Program-made: the position numbers and the translations under genes | Part shown: positions 1-11,041 of the stretch, in pieces | Position numbering within the stretch: position 1 is the first letter of the stretch | How the letters are laid out: each line of letters begins with the position of its first letter | Notes under the pieces: generated by a model | The model's input: only the letters and a program-made list of their open reading frames with translations | The model's database searches: none | Told to the model about the DNA's origin: nothing | DNA from: Hymenochaete sp. R1 | Taxonomy: Eukaryota; Basidiomycota; Agaricomycetes; Hymenochaetales; Hymenochaetaceae | Direction: 5' to 3' | Length of the DNA stretch: 64,000 nt | NCBI GenBank assembly: GCA_019400425.1 | Contig: JAFREE010000096.1 | Location: forward strand, 28,703-92,702

Positions 1-2147
1 CATTCCAAAGCAGATACCGTCTCTGAATGGGAATCAAGTGTCCGTATACACTTTCCGGCCTTTCCAAGGAACAATAAATTGGCATAATCTAGCTATTATC
101 AAAGAAGCTTTATACCTTTGCATTCCATACTCGTATGGAGTGATCGGCGGCAGTGAGCAAAATTGTATCATTTGGTGACCAAGCCAAACATCCAACGGGC
201 TCATCATGGTCCAGTAATCTGTGTTGCAAAGAGCAATCTCGAAGCTTTGGTCCAATTTCTGACTATCAAGCGGAGAGACATCTTGAACATTGCAAAGCAA
301 AGTATATAGTTACCAAACTCACTCCAATGTGCCAAATATAAGCGCATTTATCTTTGCTTGCGCTGGCCAAGTATTGTCCCCCGTAGCTCCATTTGATATT
401 CCATACTTCGTCTGTATGCTCTTTCAATATGTTTGTCGTTAAAAGAGGGAAGTCGTCACGGCTGCATTGATGGTTGGAGAGAAGGGAAAAGGACTCTGGA
501 TCATAAGGCGCATTGTGATACAGGCAATTTGTCCGTTGTTGTAAGAAAGCTTGTTCAATAAGTGAAGCGAATCGCCGCCGAGGCATCATTCGTGAAGGAG
601 GTATAAGCTCTAAAAAAAGAAAATTCAATATAGATTAAAATTCATCCTTACACAATGCAAACACACTCTGTATATTGTTCAGCAATATTCTCCTCGAATC
701 ACCGTTTGCGCCGTCCCAACTTGCTTTGATTTTCAAGTCGTCTGTATTCGAACACATAATGAGACTAGATAGGGCATGAGATATGAATATCACCGATCAA
801 ACAGCGGACCCTTACCTAGATAAAGAATGCAACTCCTCGGGATTTACATTTAAAACGGCGAGTTCATTCCGGAGGACATGAAGTGCGGCGTTCACACTCT
901 GGGACTCTAGCAGTTCCAGGTATTTTTGTCGAGATACCATAAAACGCACATCCTAAGAGCGTATTCAGTACACTGTAAAGCTCAATGTTAGGAGATAGAT
1001 ACTCTTTGCGCTTCACTATCTTTGACGCCCAGTTCATCCATATAGGCTAAAGCCTCTGCCCATTGTCCCTCTAGAATGAAATTTCTGAACCAGCCAACTT
1101 GAGGAGCCTCCATCACATAACCAGATTCGGATTCCAATGTCGCCGCAGATGACCTTGATGAAATGCTCAACTGTTGAGAAACTTGAAATGAAAAGGGATA
1201 GAACTCACTTATAACCGACGTCCCTTAGGCTCTGAATCACTAGCCTTACGAATTCCTCTCTGTCGATATACGAGTCTTCGTACAATCGCGTGCCCGGAAG
1301 TTCGATCTGAGCGACATGGTAAGAACTCGAACTTCCCACACCATCGGCGTTGACCTGGTGATTGAACCCATTGGACTGGACACTGTCGTGCGCGGATGAG
1401 CTTTTACCATTGGTGATTAGATGACTATCCCCGTTCTGAAGCTTCCGCTTTGCTTCATACGGCGGCCCGGATAATTTGCTTGATCCTGCGGCGAAGGGAT
1501 TTAGAATCGATAGGACTGGTGATGAGTCGGGATCCAATGGTGTTGAGAGTGATGATGAGGTATCAACTGGTACGCTTTCTGTTGGAAGTCTCATACTTGA
1601 AGGATGCACGAGTTCGGAGATGTGTGGACGTGGGTGAGGTCTGGAGGAGATGGACACGCCTTGAAGAAATCGTCTAAATAAGAATTTCAATAGGAGTGAC
1701 GCAAGCACGTACGTGTATCAACGACGTTGTCAAAAGTGTCACTGAGTTTGACCCGCTTCCGCAAGTGCTGGCTTGGATCGTTGCAGTGGCTGGCACCAAC
1801 GAAGCCCGGACCTTCAAAAGTGCTGAGACGATTCTCGTCCTGTTCGTAGACCGAGCGCGTTCGGATTCGGTGACTGCCGGTTTGCCCGGGTTGTAAGTCG
1901 GATTGGAGTAGATCCTGAGATGCTTGAGAGGGCGGAGAGAGAGTACCTGGGGTTGGAGTTACCGTTGAAGATGGAGGAGCTGACGAGAGTGTACGTGTAG
2001 CGGAGAGAGGAGTCAAGCGGCCAGTAGACTCGGCGGCGAGAGAGTTCGCGTCGTCGCCCCGCGGCTCTACGGCAGCAACGGGCTCGGAGGTATGCGCAGA
2101 AGGATCAATGATGGACGATATGAGGCGGATGTCACGAACGGCTGCAG
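1..2147 (-). CDS. GID7: GID7/WDR26-like LisH-CTLH-WD40 protein (3' part outside window)
   Basis: Minus-strand gene running off the left edge, so the C-terminal WD40 blades are missing. In order it shows a low-complexity Ser/Thr/Pro-rich N-terminus (about 2140-1690), a LisH helix ending EEFVRLVIQSLRDVGYK (about 1260-1208), a CTLH segment with WFRNFILEGQWAEALAYMDE that continues through a helical repeat (about 1110-830), and WD40 blades such as HTDEVWNIKWSYGGQYLASA (near 400) and DEPVGCLAWSPNDTILLTAA (near 180). This order is that of WDR26/Gid7, a subunit of the GID/CTLH E3 ubiquitin ligase, which in yeast degrades gluconeogenic enzymes and helps build the oligomeric ligase; that role is family knowledge. 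At least five short introns interrupt it. The true start was not resolved: the reading frame is open to about 2147, where a splice acceptor probably joins a small upstream exon. Confidence 0.85.
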
Positions 2148-2796
2148 CACAACTTCACTAAAGTAAACAAACGACCACGAAATGACTGCAGCGGTGAGCC
2201 CACGCAGCTGCAGGACGGGGAACAGATACTGGTACCTGTGCTGGAGAACAAGATAACGTCAGACCGGAAAGAGAGGCTTCAACAACAAATGCTATGAATC
2301 TCTGCATGCAGATTCTCAAAGAAGCCTAATCGAGGACAGGGAGGTAGCGTACGAGATATAATGAATGGATGCCCAGATGAAGGATGAGGACCAATACTGA
2401 TCCGGTGGTCTCTCGCCTTATGCTACCTCTCTCTTCTTCGTGCACCAGGCTTCATGAGGAAAATGGCAGAAATGCTCACCTACGTCAGATAAGCTTGGAC
2501 AATCGATGCAGAACTAGCGGGATATAAGAGCGAAGCAGAGGCAGGAGGACAAGAGAGGAGTGCGCAAGGGCCACAGAACGCAGTGCATATGTAATAAATG
2601 TCACACCCTCGGTATCACATTGACCATCGGACAGTGCCAGTATCAAATCTCATGCTTAGCAGCACACACATTCTTCTTCACCCATACATTGTAATCATTG
2701 TCGTACACGTTTCTTATATGTTTTTTAGTGATGCTACAGCAGAACATGTGGAATACAGTGAAACAGAAAAATAACATCCACTTCCGATCAACGTGT
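2148..2796. other. intergenic: GID7 5' flank and EFB1 3' flank
   Basis: About 650 bp between two minus-strand genes. It should hold the GID7 promoter, possibly a first GID7 exon, and the EFB1 3' untranslated region. No convincing further open frame, RNA gene or repeat was seen. Confidence 0.5.
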
Positions 2797-3799
2797 TCAG
2801 AGTTCTGAGAATAGCATATTGAATAGAGGTTACAGAAAAGTCTGAATGAGTACCTACTTTGCATGGCAGCAATGTCCGTGCTCTGAACGTAATCTTCGAG
2901 CTCCGTCTGGATCCTTTCCTGAAGATCGTCCGTGGAAACTAACTCATCCTCTACAAGTACTACGTTCAGTCCCGACATAACAGAACAGTAATTCTCATAC
3001 TGACCAATGACTATATTAATCTGCAGCTTCTTGATACCAAAACCAACTGCAACAAATTTATGAGCTCCCCAGAGCAGACCGGGCTGTTCGAGGTTTTTGA
3101 CGCCGGCGAGCATTGCCTCCAGGTCTGTTTCATCATCCCAAGGCTTGACTTCAAGAGTGACAATAGACTGCAATAACTTGAGCTATCGAACAGTACATAT
3201 GCACGGGAAAAAGACCCACTTTTGCAGCCGCTTTGGGTTTTGCAGCCTTTTTAGCATTGTACGCAGCCAGAGCTTCTGCCTTCTTCTCTGCCTTTGCTTT
3301 GTCCTCCTCTTCTTCCTCAGAGCCAAAAAGATCGATTTCATCGTCATCGTCATCCTTGGCAACAGGCGTTGCAGCCGCTACACCACTGCCGAAGAATGCC
3401 TCCCCAGCCGTTGAAGTTCCTGGCAGCGAGCTGTGTTCCGCGGCGTACGAAGCAATGTGCTTATACCAACGAGTCGCATTCGGGTACTCCGTTGCTGACG
3501 GTTCTGTTGCAAGAGCCTTGAACACATGCACATCGGCTTGTGAAGGTGCGTAGCTGCAAATTCAATTGAGATATGAGCATCGGGTCAGCGATAAGGACTA
3601 AGATAGGAGTGTGGGATCTCAGTAGCCATGAAATGATGATTGTCGGCATGTCTGGACGGCGGTGTCTAGTCGCCTCTTGGAAACACGGACCATGGTATAG
3701 AATCATCATGATAGGAATGAAGCCAGATTTGAGCACTTACCCTTCGACATACGAGCGTGTCAGGAGATGATTGTTGAGGTTCGCGAGGTCGACAGACAT
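2797..3799 (-). CDS. EFB1: Translation elongation factor 1-beta (eEF1B alpha), nucleotide exchange factor
   Basis: Guanine-nucleotide exchange factor that reloads eEF1A with GTP. Five exons can be read with GT-AG introns: 3799-3741, 3553-3221, 3167-3005, 2950-2859 and 2804-2797. The start MSVDLANLNNHLL is typical of the family. A GST-C-like N-terminal domain is followed by an acidic linker (DDDDDEIDLFGSEEEEED), a Lys/Ala-rich stretch, and the catalytic exchange domain beginning SIVTLEVKPWDDETDLEAML and ending EDYVQSTDIAAMQKL. The last exon is only 8 nt long; it supplies the end of a Lys codon, then Leu and the stop, which reproduces the expected MQKL terminus. Without the intron at 3004-2951 the conserved run INIVIEDELVSTDDLQ would be broken, which supports that intron. 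Identification is firm from sequence alone. Confidence 0.96.
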
Positions 3800-4191
3800 G
3801 GTTGCGAGAAAATACTTTGAAATGGGATGGAGGAGCTTAGGAGTAAGTCAAAGAAATTTTGTGATCGTTCGTTGAGGAATTTTAGGAAAGGGCGTAGGGT
3901 TGTCTTACGTAAATGATTATTCAGACTTGGAAATGTGAAGTCCAAGACTCACTTTTTTTCGCTCTTTAGTAACCGAAAGTCAGTGAAAGATTGTTCATCA
4001 ATTGTTCGTTTTAAAATGGTATTGCGGCAGACTATGGCCTTTTCAGTCCCAATTCTATAATACATACAGTCTGATCGTGATGGCTAGCAGAAAATATAGA
4101 AACATGGTCACACTATCATGGTCTCTGTCGGCTTACACCGTCCAATGATGCAAGCTTTGCCCGGTCCAAATGAAATAATAGGGCTCTATCA
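3800..4191. other. intergenic: EFB1 promoter and SAC phosphatase 3' flank
   Basis: About 390 bp. Both neighbours are on the minus strand, so this holds the EFB1 promoter and the terminator of the next gene. No gene or repeat was seen. Confidence 0.5.
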
Positions 4192-7100
4192 CTAGTTTCC
4201 CAACCAAAGCAACCGCTTGAACTCGTATTCCATCTTTGCCATAACAGTCGTGGATCGTTGTGCTTCCTGGAGGCTGACAATTGGCCCCTTTTCGAGTTCA
4301 AAAACCTGATCTGGTGAACAAGATTTCACGGCTTGCGCGATAGTGTCCACCATAGCATCCACTGCTTCTCTGCAATTCGTGACCCAGAGATGGTCACTAT
4401 CGGTAACAGGCTCCTCGAAGCTTCCTGTCGTACGACGGATGCGGGCGGGGTCGATAGGCAATGCTTTGAAAGCTACAAATGTTTGCTCGTCTAACTCCGG
4501 GGACGGTGCGACATTGATGAGCATTCGCGAAAGAAACACTGGAGTTGAGCTCCTTTTGGTGACCGATGCATCTGGTTTCGGTGTCGGATACGAATTCGCT
4601 CGGTTCTTCACAGAATAGCCCGAAACACGAGTCATATCAAATGACCCATCGTAGTTGATCAAAAAGCCATAGTTCTGTTGCGTGTCCCTGCTCCCTTCAT
4701 CTAAGGTTGACAGGATGTATTCCCCTTTGAAGTCATCGCTCAGCATAGTCATGAGGTAGATCGAAAAGAACTTACCTGAAACAACGCTCCTTATATGCTC
4801 AAGGGCAATTCGAGTATATTGAACGACCTTTTCGAGCGCATAATCGTAGCTCACTACGTAAAGAGCCCGAGCGCTCTGGTATAGTGTTAGATATAACATG
4901 ATTTTCCAGTCATGGAATTTACCAAAAGTAAAACTTTCTCTTCCAACCTCCGGCCGATACGAATGTTCAACTCCGATGGGGATAGAAGCGTCCAACCAGA
5001 TAACAGTCGTTCGCCATCTTCGATAATCCGTGAAACTGAGTCTGCGATGGCCTCGGTCCTAATCCTATCCATGCGTATGCGATCCCTAGGATCCATAGAC
5101 TGTAGTTTTTCCAGAAACTCTGAGAAGACAGATGCTGTTCGGTTACCAAGCACAAAGTCAATGACGGCTTGAGAGAACCAATCACTGAAAGTTGACGAAT
5201 ACAGTCTGCGTGAAGATAAGATAAGCTGGGGACATACGAAATCACAGGCTGAAGCTACCTAGCTAGGGAATTCATGCCATCATTGAGCATTCCAGTGATG
5301 TCGCGTTTTCCTGTTCTCGTATAGTCTCCCTTCAAAGCGGAGGTACCCGCGCTGATTTGAGAAAGTTAGATACAAATAAACCGAAGGCAAAGTAAATCCT
5401 ACTATGCTTTGCTTATCTAACAGATCAATTAGAATGAGTTTCGAGGCAAACGCATCCTCTCTTACCGCATCTCCATTATTTGCCCAGACTTCGTTCAGTG
5501 CTGCCTCCATCTCGGATGAGCCGGGTTCTTCGGGATTAAATAGAGCCACAACCTTGAGTTGGGCTTGGAGCATATACTTTGCAAATGCGGACTTAAAAGG
5601 TAAGCAAATAAAGTTACGGTGTCAAGTAAACTTATAGACCAGATAACTCAAAGGACGAACCTGTACAACGTTGGTCCTATCAAGGCAGTCGATGCAATTC
5701 ACGCGGTATACAGCTTTCTGTTCGCTCATTAATTTTGACCCGCAAAACCAGGTAAAACTTCATGATTTTCTTTAATAAAAACGGAAACAGAACAAAGGGA
5801 ATTGCTTACCCTTGCTTGTCAAACGTCTTTTCAAGCCTGTCGACCAGTTTGGATATATTTTCATATTTCATTCCCCTAGTTTCTGAGTGGAAGTCGTATT
5901 CTACGTAACTACGAAATATCAGACGCGCAATGAGTATGAATTCTGTGACATAGTGCACCCAAGAGTGGCTTACTTTATATCTTTCAGCGATAGGTCATTG
6001 ATGTATTTCCGGTACGCTTTCGTAATAGCTTCCTCTTTTCCATGCTGCTCTGCCAAGTTGATGATAGTCTAATTTTAAGAGTCAGAAAAAAACCATAGAA
6101 CGTGTATTCAATCCTACATGTGGTCCATATCTTGAGATCGTCTTCGCAAAATGTCTCTTGAGTGCATTGGAATGCTGCTCAGAATCTCTATCTTGATTGA
6201 GAGTCGGCGGCGGTTTCATGGAGTAACCTGACTGTGTCCAGAAAAGCGGAACTAATGGAAAAATAGCAATGAGATACGCGAGTGAGCTAGCAAAAGACGC
6301 ACTAACTGGATCCTCGTATTTGGATATAGGAAAAAATGTTATACGACACTTCTCTCTTACAAGAGGAGTGCGATGAATAAAAATAAAAAAAATGAAATGA
6401 AAAATGAAAGTACCCACTTTGACGCGCATTATAGCTTCTGTTTCCACAAAATTCGCAACGTTTGCGTCATCGTCGATTCCCCTTCTTTGATATCGAAGAC
6501 CTGCTCTATCTAGCTTCCTTTTATCAAAAGGGGAAACCGATAATTTCATTGAACCAATCACCTCTGGAGCGTCGGGAAAAGATAATATAATCAACCTCTG
6601 CATAGTTGCCAGTCTCAGATGGTTCAGGATCGCGTGGGATTTTGAATGTTGTGTTTTGAAAAAAGCCTTGCATTACGGGAAGAATATAAGAGTGAAGCTA
6701 AGAGAACGAAGCATGAGACGAAGACATAAGAAGCCGAGAATTTGGCTTACACCGGCGTCAATGAAAGGTTTTAGCATTGCTTCGTTCCACCAAAATTGTT
6801 TCGTGACCCTCCTCCACAAAGGGAATGTAGAGTTAGGTTCGGATAGGATATTGAACTGCTCGCCGTTTTCGTCGTTCATATTGTCCTTTGCAGTCTTTTT
6901 CCTCAGTCTTGCAACTTCAGTCCTCTTGTGCTGCAAAGACGTTGTGATGTCTATGGTAAAGTCAGTCATCATCCACTGACATCGGCTGGAACGATGACGA
7001 CACCGAAAGCGGAAAAATGACTCACCCATGTTATAAGAGAACAGCATGACCCCTTTCGTAAACTCCCTTATACATTCTCTCACTACCTTCGTCTCAAGCT

Positions 7101-8187
7101 CACTTTGCCGATCAGTTTCGGATGGGGAAAGCATCCGACGCTGTTCAAAAGAGCTTCTTGAAGGGGGAGCTGACTCCGGCTCACTGGTTGACGCGCCTTG
7201 CATGATTTGAGTCTGTTGAAGATTATCGCCTTTTGCCTCCGTTGAAGTCGTTGGTCGTTGGCTTGTTAGCAACGGCCAAAGGGATACACGTGAGATTTTT
7301 TTGAGCAGCTGATCATCAGTAGGAATATTCTTGTTAGCTGTTGAAACCTCAGAGTTTGCTAATGTCGTTACGGACGGTGTGGGTGACGATGAACGAGAAT
7401 TGAAACCGGTGGAAGGAGCGACAGGAAGAATCTTGTCACCATCATTCGTCTCAGACGGCTTGAAAGCAGAATGATCATCAGTTTGTCCTGTTAAACTCTC
7501 CTTTGAGTCTCCGAGGTCTGAAGTAATTGCTCGCTCCGGCTCTGGGAGTTTATTCGTTTGATTGACTTTCGAGGCGATGCTGTCTATCACCTTGCGAGCT
7601 CCTGCCAAATTTAACGGTATAGCAGAGACGGATTTTATACAGTATATCTCGTTGCGATGATCAAGAACTAGCGATGCGTTAAGGAAGGTTGTCAGGAGAG
7701 TTTATTTGTAGACGTACACTGTCCCATGTCTGTTTTCGTTGTTATCACCAAGAGGTAGGAGACTGTGGGTCTCAATGAACGACTCATGATATAGCGGATG
7801 CCGAAGCACAGAAGAATGCACACCGGTATTAAGTTTCAAGCAGCCTAGAATGCCGAAGACGACAGCGCCGCTATTCACCCATTCCGAATCACTCGTGCCG
7901 TTGGTAGAGCCATCCTGATCAGCGCCTATCATTTCTTCTACGTGCATGTTGTTCCCCCAGGCTATACGGATGCATGATTGTGGATGATTTACTCCACTAA
8001 TGACTGGACGTATAAGCAAGCCATTTTCTGAAGCAAGAACGACGAGACGATAATATGGTGTAGGATGAGGTACGGGAGGAAGCTCAAAGTTGAGCTTTGG
8101 ATGCACCCCTAGATTTGTTGGCATGAAAGGTAGCTCAGATGAGTTCCTTTGCGCTGGATTAGTAGACATGCGAAACAATTTCTTCAT
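4192..8187 (-). CDS. SAC-domain phosphoinositide phosphatase with hSac2-like C-terminus
   Basis: Large multi-exon gene. The N-terminal SAC half contains YYRLVVLASENGLLIRPVIS and GILGCLKLNTG (8060-7800); the middle carries RAGLRYQRRGIDDDANVANF (about 6500); and the catalytic P-loop VNCIDCLDRTNVVQ, a CX5R(T/N) motif, lies near 5710-5670. After the SAC domain comes EAIADSVSRIIEDGERLLSG and then EKVLLLV...LYVVSYDYALEKVVQYTRI, which resembles the hSac2 domain of INPP5F/Sac2 rather than the two membrane helices of yeast Sac1. About 150 residues of Ser/Thr/Pro-rich, probably disordered sequence (7600-7080) are inserted in the SAC domain. The product should remove the 4-phosphate, or another phosphate, from phosphoinositides on endomembranes; the exact substrate is not readable. 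The first in-frame ATG is at 8187 (MKKLFRMSTN); a second lies six codons on. Confidence 0.85.
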
Positions 8188-8310
8188 GCCGTTCGGGTAC
8201 GAGTTGCATCGGGCAGAGGGGATAGTGAATTGACAACGTAACGCAAACTCGAATATCAACGTCAATGGTTACTAGAATGTGATCTGCGCATTAATATAGA
8301 TATTACTTGT

Positions 8311-8339
8311 ACTACTACTCGAGTAGTACTAGTAGTAGT
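8311..8339. promoter_or_regulatory. ACT/AGT inverted repeat in divergent promoter
   Basis: A 29-bp stretch in the 289-bp divergent gap between the SAC phosphatase and PET100. It includes the perfect 14-bp palindrome ACTACTCGAGTAGT (8314-8327), and the outer ACTACTACT pairs with AGTAGTAGT, giving a 9-bp stem. It may be a protein-binding site or just a trinucleotide repeat. A CACGTG lies just downstream (8363-8368). Confidence 0.35.
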
Positions 8340-8476
8340 TTTGGTACGCGTCTGCTCAGAAGCACGTGATTACGAATCGAGTAAGCCTCGGTTTTATTTT
8401 GAATTTACAACGGCTTTTTGTTCGATCAAGCGACCACGAGTTGCATCTTTCTTTCATACAACGACTCTTCTTGAGC

Positions 8477-8856
8477 ATGGGTGGTCCCGTACTCGAGCTT
8501 TTCAAATTTGGCTTGTATCTTACTATCCCGGTTGTTGCGATGGTGCATTATGGGAACCCTGACTGGTATTCCCGGAACGTCTTACCAGTGTGTATTCACG
8601 CTTTACCCTTCTTTTGAGAGTACTCACTGCACTCGACAATAGTACAAAGAAAGGATATTCCCACACATAGAGAACACACATAGGGTTTTTTTTCAATAAT
8701 ATTGTGTTGTCTACTGTACCGAATGCTGATTTCGAACGCATCTAGGATCTTCCAACAGACCAAGCAGCCTTGAAAGAGCGGCTTGACAGCATCATGGCCG
8801 CAAAGCGGGAGCGGAGACAGCAGAAAGACAGAGAACTTGAAAAGGAGGGAAGTTGA
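8477..8856 (+). CDS. PET100: PET100, cytochrome c oxidase assembly chaperone
   Basis: Small mitochondrial inner-membrane protein needed to assemble respiratory complex IV. Two exons, 8477-8587 and 8746-8856, joined through a GTGTGT donor and a CTAG acceptor, give 73 codons including 72-73 residues. The N-terminus MGGPVLELFKFGLYLTIPVV is the family signature (MGGPxLExFKFG, followed by one membrane helix). The second half is short, charged and Lys/Arg/Glu-rich (AAKRERRQQKDRELEKEGS), as in other Pet100 proteins. The ATG at 8477 is fixed by the conserved Met-Gly-Gly. It is divergent from the SAC phosphatase and ends only 20 bp from the stop codon of the convergent dehydratase gene. Confidence 0.92.
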
Positions 8857-8876
8857 AGGACTGGACTACACGATAT

Positions 8877-10258
8877 TTATCTACCTGTTATCGCGTCGAT
8901 CTTCCACTGCTCGCCGTTGCAGAAGACGTCCCAAAAATTCCCGACCTTACTCAAATCTTCTTCAACTTTCTCCTTATACTCGTCGAGATCACCCAAATTT
9001 ATCTTAACACCCCCGCACACGACGAAGACGACGGTCTTCTTTGCAGGGTTTTTGTTCTCCCCAATTTTACCTCTTTCGATGAGCTGACGAAAGAAGTCGG
9101 GGTAGTAGGCCGCGGAAAGCGTTGTAGAACACGCTAATTCAACAAGAAATTTATGGTCTCCTGAAAAAATATATATAAATCAGCATTACTAAAACGACAT
9201 GGATCAAATCAGGCTCAAGACTGGCCTGCGAATGCTATCACAGCCCCCATAGCCATGGTGTCAGGAATAGTTGCGCAGATGACAGGACCTTGACGTATGA
9301 GTGCAGCCTGAACAACTGCAACGGATGCTGATGTAGCTCCTAGGGATGATGCTCTAGATGTAATCTCGACCTTTACAAAACGAACACCGTGTGTTTCATC
9401 AATCATCTCCTCGGCGTTCACCGGTAAGCTCTTATCGCCTGTCCATTGTTTGCTATTGCACGAAACTGAATGGTAGAAACAGGCTGAACCATGTGTTTCG
9501 AGTGCCACTAATGGCACTGGGATCTGAGTGAGCAAAATTGATTTGGGGAAGTATTCAGACTTGCCATCTTCCCACCCTGCAATCTGGCATCCTTCGATAA
9601 CTCCGCCTAGTAATCCTCCTCCCCCAACACTGCAAAAGATAGCATCGGGTTTCTGAGGAAGTTGTCGGCTGAGTTCTTTTATCATTGTCGCATGGCCCGT
9701 CCACAACACGGGGTCATCATAGGCTGGAACGCTGGATTATTGCTAAACACGCGTCATCGGGAGATTAAGAACGGTACTTGCAGGAAAGCTTGCGGATCAT
9801 TTGCAGCCGCTTCTTTGGCACCTTGTAACGCCCCTGAATAGCACTGACCTCTCTGGACCACCTTTTCTCCTTTCTCCTCTAATCTTTCTATCATATCCTG
9901 ACTGGCTCCATGGGGGAGGTACACAGAGCACTTGAGCTTTAAGGAGCTCGCAGCGCATGCAGCAGCCAGTCCTGCATTCCCGCCGGAAGCGATCACAAGG
10001 TGTGCATCGTGCCCATGAATGTTCTTGATATTCTGTGCGAAGTACGATATTCCCCTGCTTTTGAACGACTGCGATGGTTGTAGATTCTGCGAGAAATAAA
10101 AGTGGCGTTGGTATTGTTTGGTATCGATCGCGGGCAATGCTAACTTCTAGTTTCAGATAGACCTCACAACCAAGACGCGCCGACAAACGATCTGAGCGGA
10201 TCAACGGTGTTTCGATCCAGAGATTTGAGCCCAGCCCGGCGGAGTTCTTGGTGGTCAT
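8877..10258 (-). CDS. CHA1: L-serine/L-threonine dehydratase, PLP-dependent
   Basis: Fold-type II PLP enzyme that deaminates serine to pyruvate or threonine to 2-oxobutyrate. The PLP lysine is in PSQSFKSRGISYFAQN, SGGNAG is the substrate loop, SVGGGGLLGG is the PLP-phosphate loop, and the C-terminal VVFVVCGGVKINLGDL is also present. Exon 1 is 10258-10145 and exon 2 is 10086-9782. Exon 2 then leaves through GCAAGT, a GC-AG intron of 50 bp (9781-9732), to give AFLVPAYDDPVLW. A second GC-AG intron of 48 bp (9564-9517) restores GWEDVPLVALETHG. A GT-AG intron of 51 bp (9421-9371) is likely. A third GC-AG intron (9225-9161) is needed to reach the last exon DHKFLVELACSTTLSAAYYP; otherwise the frame stops at once. 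Serine versus threonine preference cannot be read. Symbol given by similarity to yeast Cha1. Confidence 0.88.
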
Positions 10259-10661
10259 GAAGAACAGCTGAGAGATAAAGGTTACAACAACCGTGTTCAA
10301 TATATTTTATCCGATAGTCGCTGATCCCCTCCACTCTTCACTTTCAGAGGCAATGGATTACGTGACGGAATATAGAAGGATGTTTATGAGGTAAAGGTAT
10401 GAAGTAAGTTCATACTAAATGAACCCGTGCGCTCGAATCTGGGTCATTGCGGATAACTCCTCGTCGATCTCAGTCCGAGATAGGCACCGGCTCTGACTCA
10501 TTCGTGACCGCCATTGAAGTTGACAACGGACTTTAGTTGTATACTGACTCGCTACGCATTACACGCTATGTGAACGAAAGGACTCGAAGGTGTTTATCGT
10601 ATGCAAGTCGCAACAAAGCCTTTTTGCTATCAAAGGGACAATCTCGGCGGACCTCTTCAGA
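10259..10661. other. intergenic, dehydratase promoter
   Basis: About 400 bp upstream of the minus-strand dehydratase. No convincing gene or repeat was seen. Confidence 0.4.
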
Positions 10662-11041
10662 ATGGCAGATCAACCATACTCTTCAACGGAAGGTGTGCTT
10701 GAAGCTCACATTGGTTATAATAATGTAAGCTTTGTCCTCTCCCACAATTGACGAGCCGACTCATCGTGGTTCAAAGGTTTTCCCAGGAGTCAGAGGACTT
10801 CTCGCTCTTCCCGGATGCAGAAACAGCGTCAAACGCTCATTGTCGCTCAATTACCCAAATCTAAAGAATTCGATCGAGAAATTTACCATCCGAAGCCTGG
10901 AAACCACATATAGCACGTATGTATTGATTTTCCTCGTGCTGAATCCGATCTTAACAAGAACTGGTCACAGGTTTCAGGCTCTTTTCGAACGTTAAAGTGG
11001 TCCATCAAGTCGGTAACGAGCACAACGTGCCTCTCCACTGA
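10662..11041 (+). CDS. possible small gene of unknown function (splicing uncertain)
   Basis: Not recognised. A short first exon 10662-10724 reads MADQPYSSTEGVLEAHIGYN and one further Asn, followed by a good GTAAGC donor. Downstream, several acceptors are possible (10776, 10786, 10793), and they open different frames. One gives a roughly 60-residue basic protein ending EFDREIYHPKPGNHI at 10913. Another passes a strong GTATGT donor near 10917 and could end KVVHQVGNEHNVPLH at 11041. The gap between the dehydratase and MCMBP is unusually long for this dense region, which favours a gene here, but coding status is unproven. Confidence 0.25.

Noticed and set aside
3097..3553. Plus-strand open frames over EFB1
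   Set aside because: Antisense shadows of the acidic and Lys/Ala-rich exon; the minus-strand protein is certain.
8523..9137. Open frames over PET100 exon 2 and the dehydratase end, in other frames
   Set aside because: The plus-strand frame 8853-9137 mirrors the C-terminal exon of the dehydratase (CGGVKINLGDL on the minus strand).
10420..10445. tRNA B-box-like CTCGAATCTGG
   Set aside because: No matching A-box or cloverleaf could be formed around it.
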